Counted from the first letter of the stretch, positions 21,660-32,689 are shown. The stretch is DNA of 64,000 nt from Panthera uncia (GCF_023721935.1 NC_064818.1:76793041-76857040); one strand, 5' to 3'. Made by a program: numbers and translations. The notes: generated by a model from the letters alone, not told the origin.

Positions 21660-22335
21660 GTCACAAAGTGCAGGAGCCCAGGGTGTCGTGCAGAGGCAAG
21701 TGGTATGGCCCCTTCTGGCATTTAAAGGGGTCCTTCTGAGCTCTTTGGGGAGAAAGGTGTGTGGGTGGGGGTGGGTGGGCTCCGGGGGCCAGAGAGCTAA
21801 GCTGGGACCTCTCTGCCGGTGAGCGTCAAGCCCAGAGGGGGCGTCTGATCTCCACGCGTCCCCAGAAGACCCCTGCCCTCTCCTCCGGGTTGGACCATAG
21901 CCTCTCCCCTCCACCAGGTATCATTTGGTGTGCATTTTGACACGTCTCCTCCTCTGTGTCATTTCCCCCATTTGCTTGGTGGGGACGTGGGGCTCAGAGA
22001 GACGGGGCCGGCTCAGGAGACACACAGCCAGCTCTGGGGTCCCCGGCCCTCTGCCCGGTGCTCCCCTCTCTCCGCACAGCCCTTTCTTCAGCTCCCGGGA
22101 CCACCACCCCCCCACTCTTTCTCATCACATCCCTCCCTCCCAGGCCCCTTCCAACCTCCCCAGCTTCCAACAAGGACGAGGAACTAGGAGGCGTGCCTCG
22201 GTCTCCCCGTTGTGGCATCTCACGCTGCGATCCACCTGGACCATGAACTCCCGTGGGGCAGGCTCGACGTTCATCTCCGCGGCCCCGGGAGGCCCTGGGC
22301 GGGGCTTGTACGTGCCGGAAGGTAGTGACGACACC
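21660..22335. other. Unassigned GC-rich sequence
   Basis: The overlapping 186-codon frame at 21925-22485 is not recognisable and runs into MIR sequence at its end, so I do not call it a gene. A weak MIR-like piece lies near 21960-22050. Confidence 0.4.
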
Positions 22336-22440
22336 ACGCTTACGATGCACGTGCTGCGTGTCGGGCAAGGGGCCGAGTGCTTCACCTGCGTCGTCCCACC
22401 TACGCCTCAGAAGAACCCTGGGAAGAGGTTCAAGTTATCC
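22335..22440 (-). mobile_element. MIR fragment, antisense
   Basis: The gctgcgtgtcgggcaaggg, cgagtgcttcacctgcgtcg and aagaaccctgggaagaggt stretches match the MIR 3' part in reverse. Confidence 0.6.
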
Positions 22441-22560
22441 CTGTTTGGGACTCGCTACACAGTTTGTGGCGTGCAGTCCCAATGAAAAGGTGTTTAAAAA
22501 CTAAGAATTTCACGATGATGACAGCAGAGCAGCGAGCCAAATACGGAACCTTCCAAGTAT
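22441..22560. repeat. Possible unnamed dispersed repeat
   Basis: The text gtttgtggcgtgcagtccca followed by ttaaaaactaagaatttcac looks familiar as a dispersed mammalian repeat, but I cannot name it. Confidence 0.3.
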
Positions 22561-22569
22561 GACTGCGCA

Positions 22570-23160
22570 GGTTAAACGCCTGTGTGGCTGGCTCTGTTCT
22601 TCTAACACGGGTGGGCCTCGTCCAATCAGTGGAAGGCCTGAATACAACAAAAAGGTCGACCCCTCCACTTGCCAAGGAGGAGGGAACTCCTCTCACCTTC
22701 CTGAAAAGGAGGAATGGAAACACAGGCTCCTCCTGGGTCCCAGGCTGCAGGCGTCTCCACTGGGACTACATCACCAGCTCTCCTGGGCCTCCAGCTGGCC
22801 CTGACTTACCCTGCAGATCTTGGGACTTGGCCTCTGTAACTGTGTGAGCCAATTCTTTAAAACAAATCCCTATTCTTTCTTTTTTTTTAAATTAAAAAAA
22901 ATTTTTTTTAACGTTTATTTATTTTTGAGACAGAGAGAGACGGAACATGAATGGGGGAGGGTCAGAGAGAGAGGGAGACACAGAATCTGAAACAGGCTCC
23001 AGGCTCCGAGCTGTGAGCACAGAGCCCGACGCGGGGCTCGAACTCACGGACCGCGAGATCACGACCTGAGCCGAAGTCGGCCGCTTCACCGACTGGGCCA
23101 CCCGGGCGCCCCACAAATCCCTTTTCACACTGGTTGGGTTCGGTTTGATTGAATCAAATT
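22570..23160 (-). mobile_element. MLT2-like ERVL LTR, antisense, split by a SINE
   Basis: The gggtgggcctcgtccaatca, cagatcttgggacttggcc, gtgtgagccaattctttaaa stretches, and the resumption cactggttgggttcggtttg after the SINE, follow MLT2 LTRs in reverse. No internal coding region is attached. Confidence 0.7.
22872..23112 (-). mobile_element. Young CpG-rich CanSINE, antisense
   Basis: Nearly consensus copy with many intact CpGs (ctcgaactcacggaccgcga; head ending ccacccgggcgcccc). The TSD acaaatccct is exact (22862-22871 / 23113-23122). The retained CpGs suggest recent insertion. Confidence 0.95.
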
Positions 23161-23329
23161 AGCAAAAAGGAAAACAAAACAGCCACGTCTGCTCGCAATT
23201 TGGGATTTTGACGATCACGATTGCCTGCCCAAGTTGCCTCCACGATTCCCTTTGGTGTGGAAGAGGAGCTGGAGTGTTTACTCCGTGGCTCACCAGGCCC
23301 CATGTGAACTCCGGACCTCTTCTGCTGCA

Positions 23330-23735
23330 GCCCTCAAGTCCATTCACACTGTTCCAGCCATGCTGGCCACCTCAGTGTTCCTCACGCAGGCCAGGCAAGT
23401 GCCTGCCTCAGGGCCTTTGCACTTGCTGTGCCCTCTGCCTGCTCTTCCCCCACATGTCTGCATGGCTCCCTCCCTCCTTTATACCTTTACTCAAATGCCC
23501 CCTTGTCCATGAGACCCATTCTGGCCTCCCCCTCCGATATCGCCCCTGCCCCTCCCCTCTGTGCTTCCCACCCCTTCCCTTGCCTCATTTTTCTCCTTGG
23601 CCCTTAGGACTACCTGAGCTTGTGATGTGTAAGCTTCAGGGAAACAGGGCTCTATGTGTGTTTGGTTCACTGCTCTCTTCCAGAACCTGGAACAGTGGCC
23701 AACATGGTAAATACTTGTTTGTTGAATAAGGAAGC
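23330..23735 (+). mobile_element. L2 3' end, sense, ~400 bp
   Basis: Colinear L2 blocks: cagccatgctggccacctca, ctcagggcctttgcacttgc, tttactcaaatgcccccttg, gaacctggaacagtggcca, atacttgtttgttgaataag. It is the best L2 copy in the window. Confidence 0.85.
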
Positions 23736-24740
23736 AGTTGAAGGAAAGGCCGTGGCCAAAACCGATGATGCTGTTTCGAGTCTGTGCTCCTCTGTTGGGC
23801 CAGCACCTGCCTGACACCATGAAGCCGCCTGAGGTGAGGGCGTAATGGGAATGGCTGCAGCCGTGGCCTCTGTGCGCATTTCCCCCAGGCGGGGGAATGT
23901 GCTGGGTCCTATGCGCCAGGGCTCCTCGAGGACCCCACTAGTGGTAAGCAAGGCCGCTTTGCTCCAGGGCATTGGCCTTGGAGTCCCGGGGGGGTCTGTT
24001 CTCCCAGTCCACGCTCTGTGTCTCTGGCTCCCTCACTCCCCCCTTCCACCTTGCCTTCCCTGGTTCTGAGATCCCCGAAGAGGAGAAGACGTTCTGAGGA
24101 ACACCAGCACTGCAAGAACCACGGATTGTCCACGGGAGCCCAGGCCCCGAGAAGTGAAGTGACTGGCCAGAAGCCACAGGGTCCACGGATGGGCCGGGGG
24201 CCTGCGTGAATCACGGCACACCTCTCGCTTCTGTGCCTTCGCCTGCCCTTGAAAGGCTGCACAAGGTCAGGAGTTTCCAAACGTTTTGTTTAAGCCGGAG
24301 AACGTTTTGGCTCAAAGTGAAACTCACGCGAAAGCTAATCTATAAATCAGATACAGAAGTGGTCATAAAACAGCCCACATGAATTGGGTCGGCACCGTGT
24401 GCGGGCACAGTGCTCAGCTCTCCAAGGACCAGCCTGAGGAACCCTCGCTGCCACCCCATGGGTGGAGAATCCTTATCTTTATCCTGAAGAGAGGTCACAG
24501 TCGGGGGGAGGGAGGGCTGAAACAGAGGCCAAGTGAGTCCCTTATAAGAGAGGGGCCACCGTGCCTGAAATCACCGGGTGGGGGGAGCCTGACGCCCCGG
24601 CCCCCAGTCCACCCCACCCCACGGAAGTCCTGAGGCTCCTCCGAACACAGTTTAAACCCACTGGTCCAGCTGGAGGTTCCCTCCAGCCCCTCACCTGACC
24701 TGTTTCCCTCTGCAAAGGGGGGGCGCTGTCTGCTTCGGGT
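23735..24740. other. Mostly unassigned sequence with MIR remnants
   Basis: Weak antisense MIR matches lie at 24130-24220 (gaagtgaagtgactggcca) and 24370-24550 (ggcaccgtgtgcgggcacag; gaaacagaggccaagtgag). No gene recognised. Confidence 0.4.
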
Positions 24741-24759
24741 TCAGATCTGACAGCAGTGA

Positions 24760-24950
24760 TATCAGACTGTGAGCCTTCTTGTGCAAGAAGCGTTTGCAGG
24801 CGGCATTGCTTATGGGATTTACCTGAGCTGATGCATGTACTTGGGGTTCAGTCATTTTTACTGCGGGGTAATATTCCATTATACGAAACTTTCACAGTGT
24901 ATCCGCTCTCCCGAGTAAAGGTTGACGTTTTAAAAGCTTGGCATTTAAGA
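24760..24950 (-). mobile_element. L1 ORF2 C-terminal fossil, antisense
   Basis: The minus-strand text around 24840-24890 encodes a short remnant of the conserved L1 ORF2 C-terminal MEYY-type motif. Plus-strand gcggggtaatattccattat is the corresponding antisense hallmark. It is heavily decayed. Confidence 0.6.
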
Positions 24951-25290
24951 AATTCCCAGCGGCCCTTTTCAACTCCCTCTAGGATGTCTCTTTCCGCTGG
25001 CCAGCTCTGTCGGTTTCTTCTGTGCCCTGAACACTCCCAGTGACCACCATTTCTTCCCACCACACCTGTCGTCTCATCCCTGCTTAGGGAAGTGCACTCT
25101 GAGTAGAGGCAAAGCCTTTCCCGCCTGGCCAGATGCCCGTAGGGTTGGGGGGCTCTGCACCGGCTCACCCGCAGACAGAACCCAGGCAGGGGCCAAGGTG
25201 TGTGCGTCGTCGGTGCCCCGTGGGGGGTGAGGGGCGAGAGGCCTCCCTCCCTGCAGCAGCCCGTGGGGGCGTCTCTGAGAGGCTGAGGCT
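24951..25290. other. Unassigned sequence
   Basis: No repeat or gene recognised. Confidence 0.35.
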
Positions 25291-25384
25291 CTGAGCCCGA
25301 TGTGGGGCTCGAACTCACAAACTGTGAAATCATGACTTGGGCTGAAATCGGATGCTCAGAGGACTTGGGCCACCCAGGTGCCTC
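25291..25384 (-). mobile_element. Truncated CanSINE, antisense, head only
   Basis: Only the tRNA-like half remains (gagcccgatgtggggctcga; ending gccacccaggtgcctc). The CT/GA segment and tail are missing. Confidence 0.85.
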
Positions 25385-25404
25385 ACAGGCATGGTTGTTA
25401 ATAC

Positions 25405-25416
25405 CACGTGCACGTG

Positions 25417-25444
<28 letters not shown>
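25405..25444. repeat. Tandem CACGTG followed by (CA)n
   Basis: Two adjacent CACGTG palindromes (25405-25416), then 14 CA units (25417-25444). Confidence 0.95.
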
Positions 25445-25447
<3 letters not shown>

Positions 25448-25850
25448 CAACAAGAGAATGGGTGAATGGTGAAAGTTTCATATACTACAATATTTACAGT
25501 AATTAAAGTGATTAAACCGGACCTACATGTATCAACGCAGGTAAGTCCCATTAACAAGGTTGAAAGAAAACGCTTAGTTGTGAATGAATGTGTCATTGAC
25601 AGTATACAAATGACATCATTTACATAAAACACGTAAAACAATACCACCTGTGGTTTAAGCTACAAAAATGCATGGGATTAAGTAGCATGTGATTCCGGGG
25701 AGAGGAGGCCACCGGCCCTATGACAGGACAGAGGTGGCTGGCTGGGGACACAGGAGATATTAGTGCATATGCAATGTTTTCTTTCTTAAGCTGGGTCATA
25801 GATTCACAATTAAGGTTTATGTCTTTAAAAATGTATAACTTTTTTTTAAT
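25445..25850 (+). mobile_element. L1 3' UTR fragment, sense
   Basis: The tgacatcatttacataaaac, gagaggaggccaccgg-like and gcaatgttttctttcttaag stretches follow old L1 3' UTR order in sense. Confidence 0.55.
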
Positions 25851-25864
25851 AAAAGGGAAGAATG

Positions 25865-26056
25865 GGGGCACCCGGGTGGCTCAGTCGGTTAAGCATGAGT
25901 CTTGATTTCTGCTCAGGTGATGATCTCACAGTTTGTGGGTTTGAGCCCCTCGTTGGACTCTGCCCTGACAGCACTGGGCCTGCTTGGGATCCTCTCTCTC
26001 TCTGCCCCTTCCCTGCTCTCTCTCTCTCTCTCAAAATAAAGAAATAAACTTTAAGT
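25865..26056 (+). mobile_element. CanSINE, sense
   Basis: The head gggcacccgggtggctcagt, CT-rich segment and A tail are present. The TSD is aaaagggaagaatg (25851-25864) / aaaagaggaagaag (26057-26070). Confidence 0.93.
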
Positions 26057-26070
26057 AAAAGAGGAAGAAG

Positions 26071-27270
26071 GAAGGGGGGAAAAAGAGGAAAAATAGGAAA
26101 AGCAAAGAAAGAAACAAGGAATCGTTAGAAACAAAGGCAGCACCACCTTCTCTAGCTCGAAATTGTTCCAACCCGGAGCAAAGGAACGTCCTCTGAAGCC
26201 AATGGACATGTCCCTGCGTCCACACCCCTGGGACAACGCCCGCATAAACTTGGGCATCTGGGCAAATCCAAAGTTTCCCAACAGCGAGTATGGCCTGCCA
26301 ATGACACACAGCAGACGTGGGCCTGTCCCGACGCGGTGATGGGGAATAAGTAAAGCTCGTCACAGAGCAGTCGGATCTAGCTGAGTTCCAGAAGCTGGAC
26401 AATGACTCCCGTCACCCCCCCACCTTCCATAATCATCTCTCGAAATCCGCCGAGGGATTCTCACGATGCTAAAACCCCAACAGGCAGCCCAAGACTGTTT
26501 TCTGAGTCTGGTTTGTCCACAGCTGCTATTTACCTCCCCCCACATCATTTACTCTTTACTGGATGAGGAAGGATTTTAATGTCAAAGACCGACACCTGAA
26601 TCCGATCAATTTTCCCCTGTTTGATCCTGCACCAGCCACGTCCGATTGGCGTGGGCACGGGGCTGGGGAGGGAGGTGATCAGGGCCCTTCTTCTCTGGCC
26701 GGCGACTGAATTGTTTCCACCCGTGAGTTCAGTTGCTAGATCTGTTTCCGGGGGGTGTCCTTCGGCGGGTGGCCCGAGCCGCGAAATCAGTCACACAAAT
26801 GACCTACCACATATAAAGAAGCCACCAATATATATCAGCAGGCCTTAAAACCAAGCAACGGTTAAAATAACTACTAGATCAGGAGCGGTGAACACAAGGC
26901 AGACACACGGGAGAAGACAAGTCCTGGGTGTTTTGCTCCTGATTTATGCCCCCACTCCATTCTCTATTCAAGGTATGAAACATTCTGAACAGCAGATGCT
27001 GAAAAATGGAAAAAGATTGCCATAACAAGATGAAAGGCAGGGTGTCGGGCCATCAGGAGGGAGATATTTATGTCCCTAAAGAGATAATTCTCATGACACT
27101 TTATCCGTGTGTCTTCCGCCAGGACGTGGGGGGCAGGAGATGGCAGGAGGAGTTCACCTTGTCGGGCACATCAACGCTAGTCTATCCTGTGCTGACCCTT
27201 TGTCTTAGGCCCAGCCCCAACATGGAGCGGGACCCTCCTCCGCCCTGCCATGGGGGCAACTAGCCAGCAT
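26071..27270. other. Repeat-poor 1.2-kb block, candidate conserved element
   Basis: After a short purine-rich stretch, 26130-27260 has no recognised transposon. Mixed composition, an AT-rich centre (26800-26880) and no coding homology. This is one of the longer unique blocks of the window. Confidence 0.4.
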
Positions 27271-27425
27271 AATCCTGCACTTGGCATCTGAAGTTCAATG
27301 CCCCAGCATTGTGACATCAGGCACATCATTTGTCCTCTAAGAGCCTCAGTTTCTCCATTTGTACAATGGAGTCAGTGATCCCCATCTCACAGTGAGATGG
27401 GGTCCTGGATATGAACATGCCTTGA
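27270..27425 (+). mobile_element. MIR, sense
   Basis: The acatcaggcacatcatttgt, gcctcagtttctccatttgt and acaatggagtcagtgat stretches match MIR. Confidence 0.75.
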
Positions 27426-27684
27426 AAACAGGGATAGTCCCCCGGGACCAATACGATGACCACACAGGGACTGAGGCCTGTGTCTCTTCCCCGACCAGCC
27501 CTCCTCTTTTTGCAGACCCAGCTGACCCAGCTCCAGGAGGCTCCGATGGAGGCCAAAAAGGGTGACCCAGGGACAGGAGACAATAGAGGAGTCTGGAGAA
27601 AGAACTGCCCCTGGTCCAGGGAGAAGCTGATGCTGGAAACTTCCAGAGGACTCTGGGGGTGTTCGGGGGACAGAGCAGCGTATG

Positions 27685-28135
27685 GTGGGCTGAATTGTAT
27701 CCCCCCTAAAAGATCTGTTCAGGTTCTAGCCTCTGCACCTGTGAATGGGACCTTATTTGGGGACAGGTCTTTGCAGATGTCATCATGTTAAGAGGAGGCC
27801 ACACTGGCGTCAGGTGGTTCTTAATCCAGTGCCCAGGGTCTTTGTAAGAGCAAAGAGAGGGCAGTTGGGACTCAGGGACACAGACACACACACACACACA
27901 CACACACAGGGAAGAAGGACCAGAAATTGGAGGGATGCGTTTACATGTCGAGAAGGGCCAGCAGCCCCCAGGAGCTGGGGAGAGACAGGAGGGGCTGTCT
28001 TCAGATGAGCACAGTCCTGCCAGTCCACCTGGACTCTGGACTTCCGGCCTCCAGAGCAGTGAGGAATACATTTCCATTGTTCCAGGCCGCCCAGTTTCTG
28101 GTAATCAGGTGTGGCAGCCCTGGGGATCAACATAC
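27685..28135 (+). mobile_element. MLT1-type MaLR LTR, sense
   Basis: Colinear with MLT1: gggctgaattgtatcccccc, ctgtgaatgggaccttattt, ctttgcagatgtcatcatgt, ctctggacttccggcctcca, then gtggcagccctggggatcaa. It contains a (CA)n at 27884-27908. Solo LTR, with no internal retroviral genes. Confidence 0.85.
27884..27908. repeat. (AC)n microsatellite inside the LTR
   Basis: Twelve AC units at the point where MLT1 elements have a native cacaca stretch. Confidence 0.95.
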
Positions 28136-28139
28136 TGCC

Positions 28140-28970
28140 TGAGTAGAAGCTCCGGGCCTCCAGGCCTTGCCATGGGTCCCCGGGGGTTGAGCAGGACTCT
28201 GAGGGAAGAGATGCAAGCCGCCCTTGCACCACAGGGAACCACCTAGGCCTGAGCGGGCCCGGTGGCCAGCAGGAGCCCATACCTACCTCCACAGGGTGCT
28301 GAGTCCCGACAGCTACCCATGACAGCCGGAATGAGGGGGTCCTCTTGAGAGTAAGCCAGCACAGGCTCTCCTGGGACAGGCTGGAGGGGTCCAGAGTCAG
28401 GAGCTGCCTGTCCACGCCTAGCTCCCCCGACAGGCGGCCCAGTGGGGATGCAGTCTCCCACCTGGGCTCCGGGACCGGGCAGAGGGTCAGACCTGCTGTG
28501 AGGCGGGCACGTGGACCTTACAGTGGCCAGCAGCCTCCAGGAGCTGGGGACGATCGATGGAAACAGGGACCCATCTTGTAGACCACCTTGGCGGGACCTG
28601 GGCGTTTGGTGATACGAGGGTTTGTCAACCCCGAACATCTAAGGGAAACCTGATTCACTCTTGGGGACCCCCGTGTGTGTGCCCCCACCAAATAAAGCTC
28701 AGGCCTAGAGCTCTGGCATGGTTGAGCCGCCACGTCTGTGCAAAGGGGCATGTCGTACACACAGGTGACATGAGCACAACGGGACCATTGTGACTGTGGC
28801 TCCACAGATCATGGATGTATTTATTTCCGGCAGCCGTGTTGATGTGCGTTCCTGATGGAATTGTATCGGCCGGTCCCCGGAGTTTTCACTTGCAGCAAAA
28901 CTGAATTCAGTTTGAGCGAAACAGAGAACAAAGAAAGAGGGGAGAGGAGAGGACACAACAGCAAGGAGAG
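28140..28970. other. Unassigned GC-rich sequence
   Basis: No gene recognised. A 26-bp block at 28525 nearly repeats 27957 of the LTR. At 28680-28710 a ccaaataaagctcaggcc stretch looks like a polyadenylation region of an old LTR, but nothing else supports that. Confidence 0.35.
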
Positions 28971-28974
28971 CAGA

Positions 28975-29125
28975 GGAGTAGGGTTTGGAGTCACCGGGAA
29001 CCAGGGCACGATCCAGCCACCGCGTAAGGGATGGGCTTCGTTGCTGTGTGCTTTTAGGCAGGCCACCTCCCCTCTCTGATCTGCAGCTTCTCCACACAGA
29101 GCCTGTGGGGAAGAGGAAATGAAAT
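28975..29125 (+). mobile_element. MIR fragment, sense
   Basis: The tttggagtcaccgggaacca, ctgtgtgcttttaggcaggc and tctgatctgcagcttctcca stretches fit a diverged MIR. Confidence 0.6.
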
Positions 29126-29134
29126 CGTGGGTAA

Positions 29135-29356
29135 GGGGCACCTGGGTGGCTCAGTCGGTTGAGCGTCTGACTTCGGCTCAGGTCATGATCTCACGGTTCG
29201 TGGGTTCGAGCCCCGCATCGGGCTCTGGGCTGACGGCTCAGAGCCTGGAGCCTGCTTCGGATTCTCTGTCTCCCTCTCTCTCTGCACCTCCTCAGCTCGT
29301 GCTCTCTCTCTCTCTCTCTCTTTCAAAAATAAATAAAAACATTAAAAAAAAAAAAA
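29135..29356 (+). mobile_element. CanSINE, sense
   Basis: Full-length copy with intact head, B box and CT segment. The TSD aatcgtgg is exact (29123-29130 / 29359-29366). Confidence 0.95.
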
Positions 29357-29366
29357 GCAATCGTGG

Positions 29367-29650
29367 CTACCAAGGGACTGATATACAGCTGACACTCGCG
29401 TGTTTGCTCCCCTGAGTCTTCCAGGGCTCCTGTGCCAAACGAACCCAAAGTAGAGAAGTTGGTGAAACTCACACACGAGCCCGGGAGACAGTCCCTTCAC
29501 CCTGTTGCTCACATGCAGGCCGTGCCGTGTTGGCACGGTCGGAAACCTCGCAGGTAAGGGCAAGTCTCCTTCCAAGAGGAGGCTCCGAGCGGTGGCGTTG
29601 TTCAGGGGGCACCGGGAACCCATTCGCTTTGGCAGGGAAGGCCACAGTGT
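29367..29650. other. Unassigned sequence
   Basis: No repeat or gene recognised between the SINE and the following MIR. Confidence 0.35.
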
Positions 29651-29654
29651 GTCA

Positions 29655-29820
29655 CCAGCACTGGTCAGGGACTCAGCACTTCACCTGCACGGTCTCCTCC
29701 ATGACCTACCCGCTAGGTCGTCGTTACCCCCATTTTATAGAGAAGAAAGCTGAGGCTTGAGGGCGTTTGTGAAGGGCCTTGTCGCAGGTGCACTGCCAGA
29801 GCAAAGGAGTCAGGGCCGTG
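29655..29820 (-). mobile_element. MIR, antisense
   Basis: The ctcagcacttcacctgcacg, ccccattttatagagaagaa and agctgaggcttgaggg stretches match MIR in reverse. Confidence 0.75.
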
Positions 29821-30275
29821 CAGGGGGCAGTTGCTTTTCCTCCTTTAACATTTGTGCCCTGCCCCGGGCGAGCTTGGGCATCCCACCCGGCCAGGGAGGA
29901 ATGCCAGAGGGAACGCCTGCAGCCCCCACCGTATACCTGCCCAAGGGAGGTGGGCTTGCCGGGAGGGAGCTGGGTGGGAGTCTGCAACATTTCCTGCTGG
30001 GCAAGCTTACTGTGCTTCACGGGCAGACTCCCAGGTACCGTCTTTCCTCCCGAGTTTGTCCCCTGGGGATCAGCAGAGCTGTTCCCATGCACCCCCTGAC
30101 CTGCACGTCCAGAGCTTCTCAAACTCCCCCAGGATCTCGCGAACGTGCAGGTTCCACCTTGGCTGCTCTGGGGGCGGAGCCAAGGACTATGCTTTTCTGA
30201 GTCTCCCGGGCGATGCAGGATGCTGGTCGGAGACCGAATCCGAGGAGGAAGGTTTTAAAGCGATGCTTTATAACC
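29821..30275. other. Unassigned GC-rich sequence
   Basis: No repeat or gene recognised. Frames of 130-147 codons overlap on both strands and resemble nothing known. Confidence 0.4.
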
Positions 30276-30277
30276 TC

Positions 30278-30446
30278 AGTGCAACGTGAGAATTACCTGG
30301 GGAGCCTTTCAAAAATATTGGATCCCCGGCCCCACTCAGCCAAATTAAATTATAGTCTTTTCGGGGCAGGGCCTGGGAAATGGGTATGTTTTTACTCTCC
30401 CCAGGAGATTCTAACTTGCAACCCATGTTGAGAATTACTGTTCTAG
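30278..30446 (+). mobile_element. MER5A-like hAT element
   Basis: The gagaattacctggggagcc start, ggatccccggccccactcag, tctccccaggagattctaac and the end tgttgagaattactg show the MER5A layout with eroded inverted termini. Confidence 0.8.
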
Positions 30447-30533
30447 AAGCAGGCCTGGCTCTGTCCACCTGTGACTAGGTGGGTAGCAGGCTGATGGAGG
30501 TTTGTGTGCTGGCATTCTGCTCGACAGACCCAG

Positions 30534-30609
30534 CCTCTCTCTCTCTCTCTCCCTCTCTCTGTCTCTCAGTGACTCCTCTTCCTTCTCCTCCTCCTCTCCC
30601 TCCTCCCCT
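30534..30609. repeat. CT-rich simple repeat
   Basis: (CT)n grading into CCT/CTTC repeats, low complexity. Confidence 0.9.
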
Positions 30610-30680
30610 GGCACACCTGAGAATATGAATCCCAGAAATACAAGTTTCCCTTGAGCCAAAGTTTTTCTCTCCAGTGGGGT

Positions 30681-30898
30681 TTTTGTTTTAATGTTTATTT
30701 ATTTATTTTTGAGAGACAGAGAGAGAGAAAGAGAGAGGCTGGGGGGAGGGACAGAGAGAGGAGAGAGAGAAATCCAAGCAGGCTCTGCACCATTGACGCA
30801 GAGCCTGATGCAGGGTTTGAACTCACAAACCATGAGATCATGACCCAAGCAGAAATCAAGAGTCTGAGGCTTAACCGACGGAGCCATCCGGGTGCCCC
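30681..30898 (-). mobile_element. CanSINE, antisense
   Basis: The ttaatgtttatttatttatt tail, GA-rich body and the head ending gccatccgggtgccccgcc. Flanks ccagtggggtttttg / ccatggagttgttttt are an approximate TSD. Confidence 0.9.
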
Positions 30899-30906
30899 GC
30901 CCCCCA

Positions 30907-31600
30907 CCATGGAGTTGTTTTTACCAAAGCTTTGCATTGATGGTTCTGGGCATCTGACATTTTCCCGGTGACAATTAAAGCAGCCCTTTCTTTCCCACCT
31001 GGCTATTTCTTCTTTGAGTGTGTGCTTTGTCACTCAGAGCCCTGCAGGACCGAGGAGTACAAACATCCTGACCCCAAAGACCAGCGCCCCAGGTCTGTGT
31101 TCTCTGAAGCCCTGAGCTACCCAGAATGGGAAGCTGGAGCCTCTCCCTCTGCTGCAGGCAGGGGTGAAGCATGAAATGGAGGAAGAGTGGCCCCATCGTC
31201 TCCAAATGTCCTTGGCACCCCACCGGTCCTCGAGCCTGGCAGCCTCCACCAGCCTCAAAACAATAGGCTCAGCCAGGCTCTCGCCCTCTTCCCGGTCCCC
31301 TGAACAGCAAGTAGGCAACTGAACAGATGCGTGACAGAGCAGCTGGAGTGAGGAGCCCCTGGTGTTAGCCCTGCATCCCCACGGCCCTGGGGTAGGGGCC
31401 GTGCAGGGGTCAGGGTCATCGCAGTCACAGAGCACGTCTCAGAAGACGTCTCAGGAGACGTTCGAGGAGAAGTCCTCTCTTCTGGAGTGGGGGCTGGCCC
31501 TCTGACTCGGCTATGAGAAACAGAGCATGGGAAGGGGAACATGGGAGCCAGTAGAGTGGTGGGGTATGGCAGGTGCCACCTGGACCAAGAAATTGGGGTG
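30907..31600. other. Unassigned sequence
   Basis: No repeat or gene recognised. Frames of 118-133 codons on the minus strand are unsupported. Confidence 0.35.
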
Positions 31601-31604
31601 GATT

Positions 31605-32095
31605 TCACCAATAATATATCATGCTGACTTCATGCACGCTCGGTATGATGCAAAGGGAAGGGTGCTCACCTTTGTGTAGCCTTCTCCCAAGTCCATAACC
31701 ACACTGCGATCGTGGGAAAACATCAGACACATCCAAATGGAGGCATGTCCTATAAAACACTTGACCAGTGTTTTTCAAAGCCATCAGGGTTATAAAAGAC
31801 AAGGAAAGACTGATAAAGTGTAACAGGTCGACAGTCCCACCCTGGACTGGATCTTGGAAGGAAAAAAGGGCATTAGTGGAAATATTGGGGAAATCCAAAT
31901 GAAGTCGATAGTTAATAGTACCAGTGTTAATGTCTTCATTTTAATCTACGTCTTCTGGTGTAAGTTGTTAACGTTAAGGGAAGCTGGGGGAAGGGTGTGT
32001 GGAACCCCTCTGTACTACCTTTGCAACTGTTTCTGTGAATCCAAAACCATCTTCAAGTTAAAAGTTGTTTTTAAAATACTGAAAGAAAATAAAAA
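31605..32095 (+). mobile_element. L1-type 3' end, sense
   Basis: Consensus-like order: aacatcagacacatccaaat, gacaaggaaagactgataaa, ggcattagtggaaatattgg, gttaacgttaagggaagctg, then an A-rich end. This matches L1M 3' UTR sequence as remembered (L1MB/L1MC type). Confidence 0.65.
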
Positions 32096-32404
32096 AGGTG
32101 AGGAATGGTCTCTCTGTCTGTCCGTCTGCCTCCCTCTCTTAAACACTTTCTGATCTACAAGGTAGAACCATGAAAGAAGGAGAAAGCTAGGCTGCTAGCT
32201 GGAGCTGAATTTACTGCCAGAAAACAGGTCTGCTTTACTCTCTTTGCTGTGATTTACAGCCAAGGACCCGGACCCCCATCGATCCTCACTCTGAGCCCCC
32301 AGTGCAAGCACAGGGTCCTCTGGGCAAAATCGATGCCGGGAGGCGACTCTGCATTTCACTGCCATCATAGGAATCCAGATTTATGTTCTGGGCAAGATAT
32401 ATCC
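32096..32404. other. Unassigned sequence
   Basis: A short CT-rich stretch near 32110-32140, otherwise no recognised feature. Confidence 0.35.
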
Positions 32405-32530
32405 CAGGGCAGTGGGAAGGGGGCCGAATGAGGAGGCCGGGTTCCAGGCTCAGATCTGCCATTTACATCTGCGTGATTTAGAGCTGTTTACTTTCCCTCT
32501 CTGGGCCTTAGTTTTGGGAAATGGTCTCTA
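32405..32530 (+). mobile_element. MIR fragment, sense
   Basis: The gggttccaggctcagatctg, gccatttacatctgcgtgat and ctctctgggccttagttttg stretches match MIR. Confidence 0.75.
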
Positions 32531-32689
32531 TGTTCACATGCAGCTCATATCATCAGGTTTCTTTGATTGCAAAGGACAGCATATGGCTATGGGTAGAAAA
32601 TCTTGAGTATGAAAGAACATTATTGGAAGGCACCTATGGAAGAGCTGGGGGCTCAGAAACGGGTACAACCAGAGTTAATCAAGGCGGAC

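Noticed and set aside
21925..22485. 186-codon frame (+) with a Cys/Gly end
   Set aside because: It runs into MIR sequence, has no homolog that I recognise, and overlaps other equally open frames.
24848..25453. 201-codon minus-strand frame
   Set aside because: Built from the CA repeat, a truncated SINE and an L1 fossil end.
27810..28415. 201-codon minus-strand frame
   Set aside because: It runs antisense through the MLT1 LTR and its CA repeat and carries no motif.
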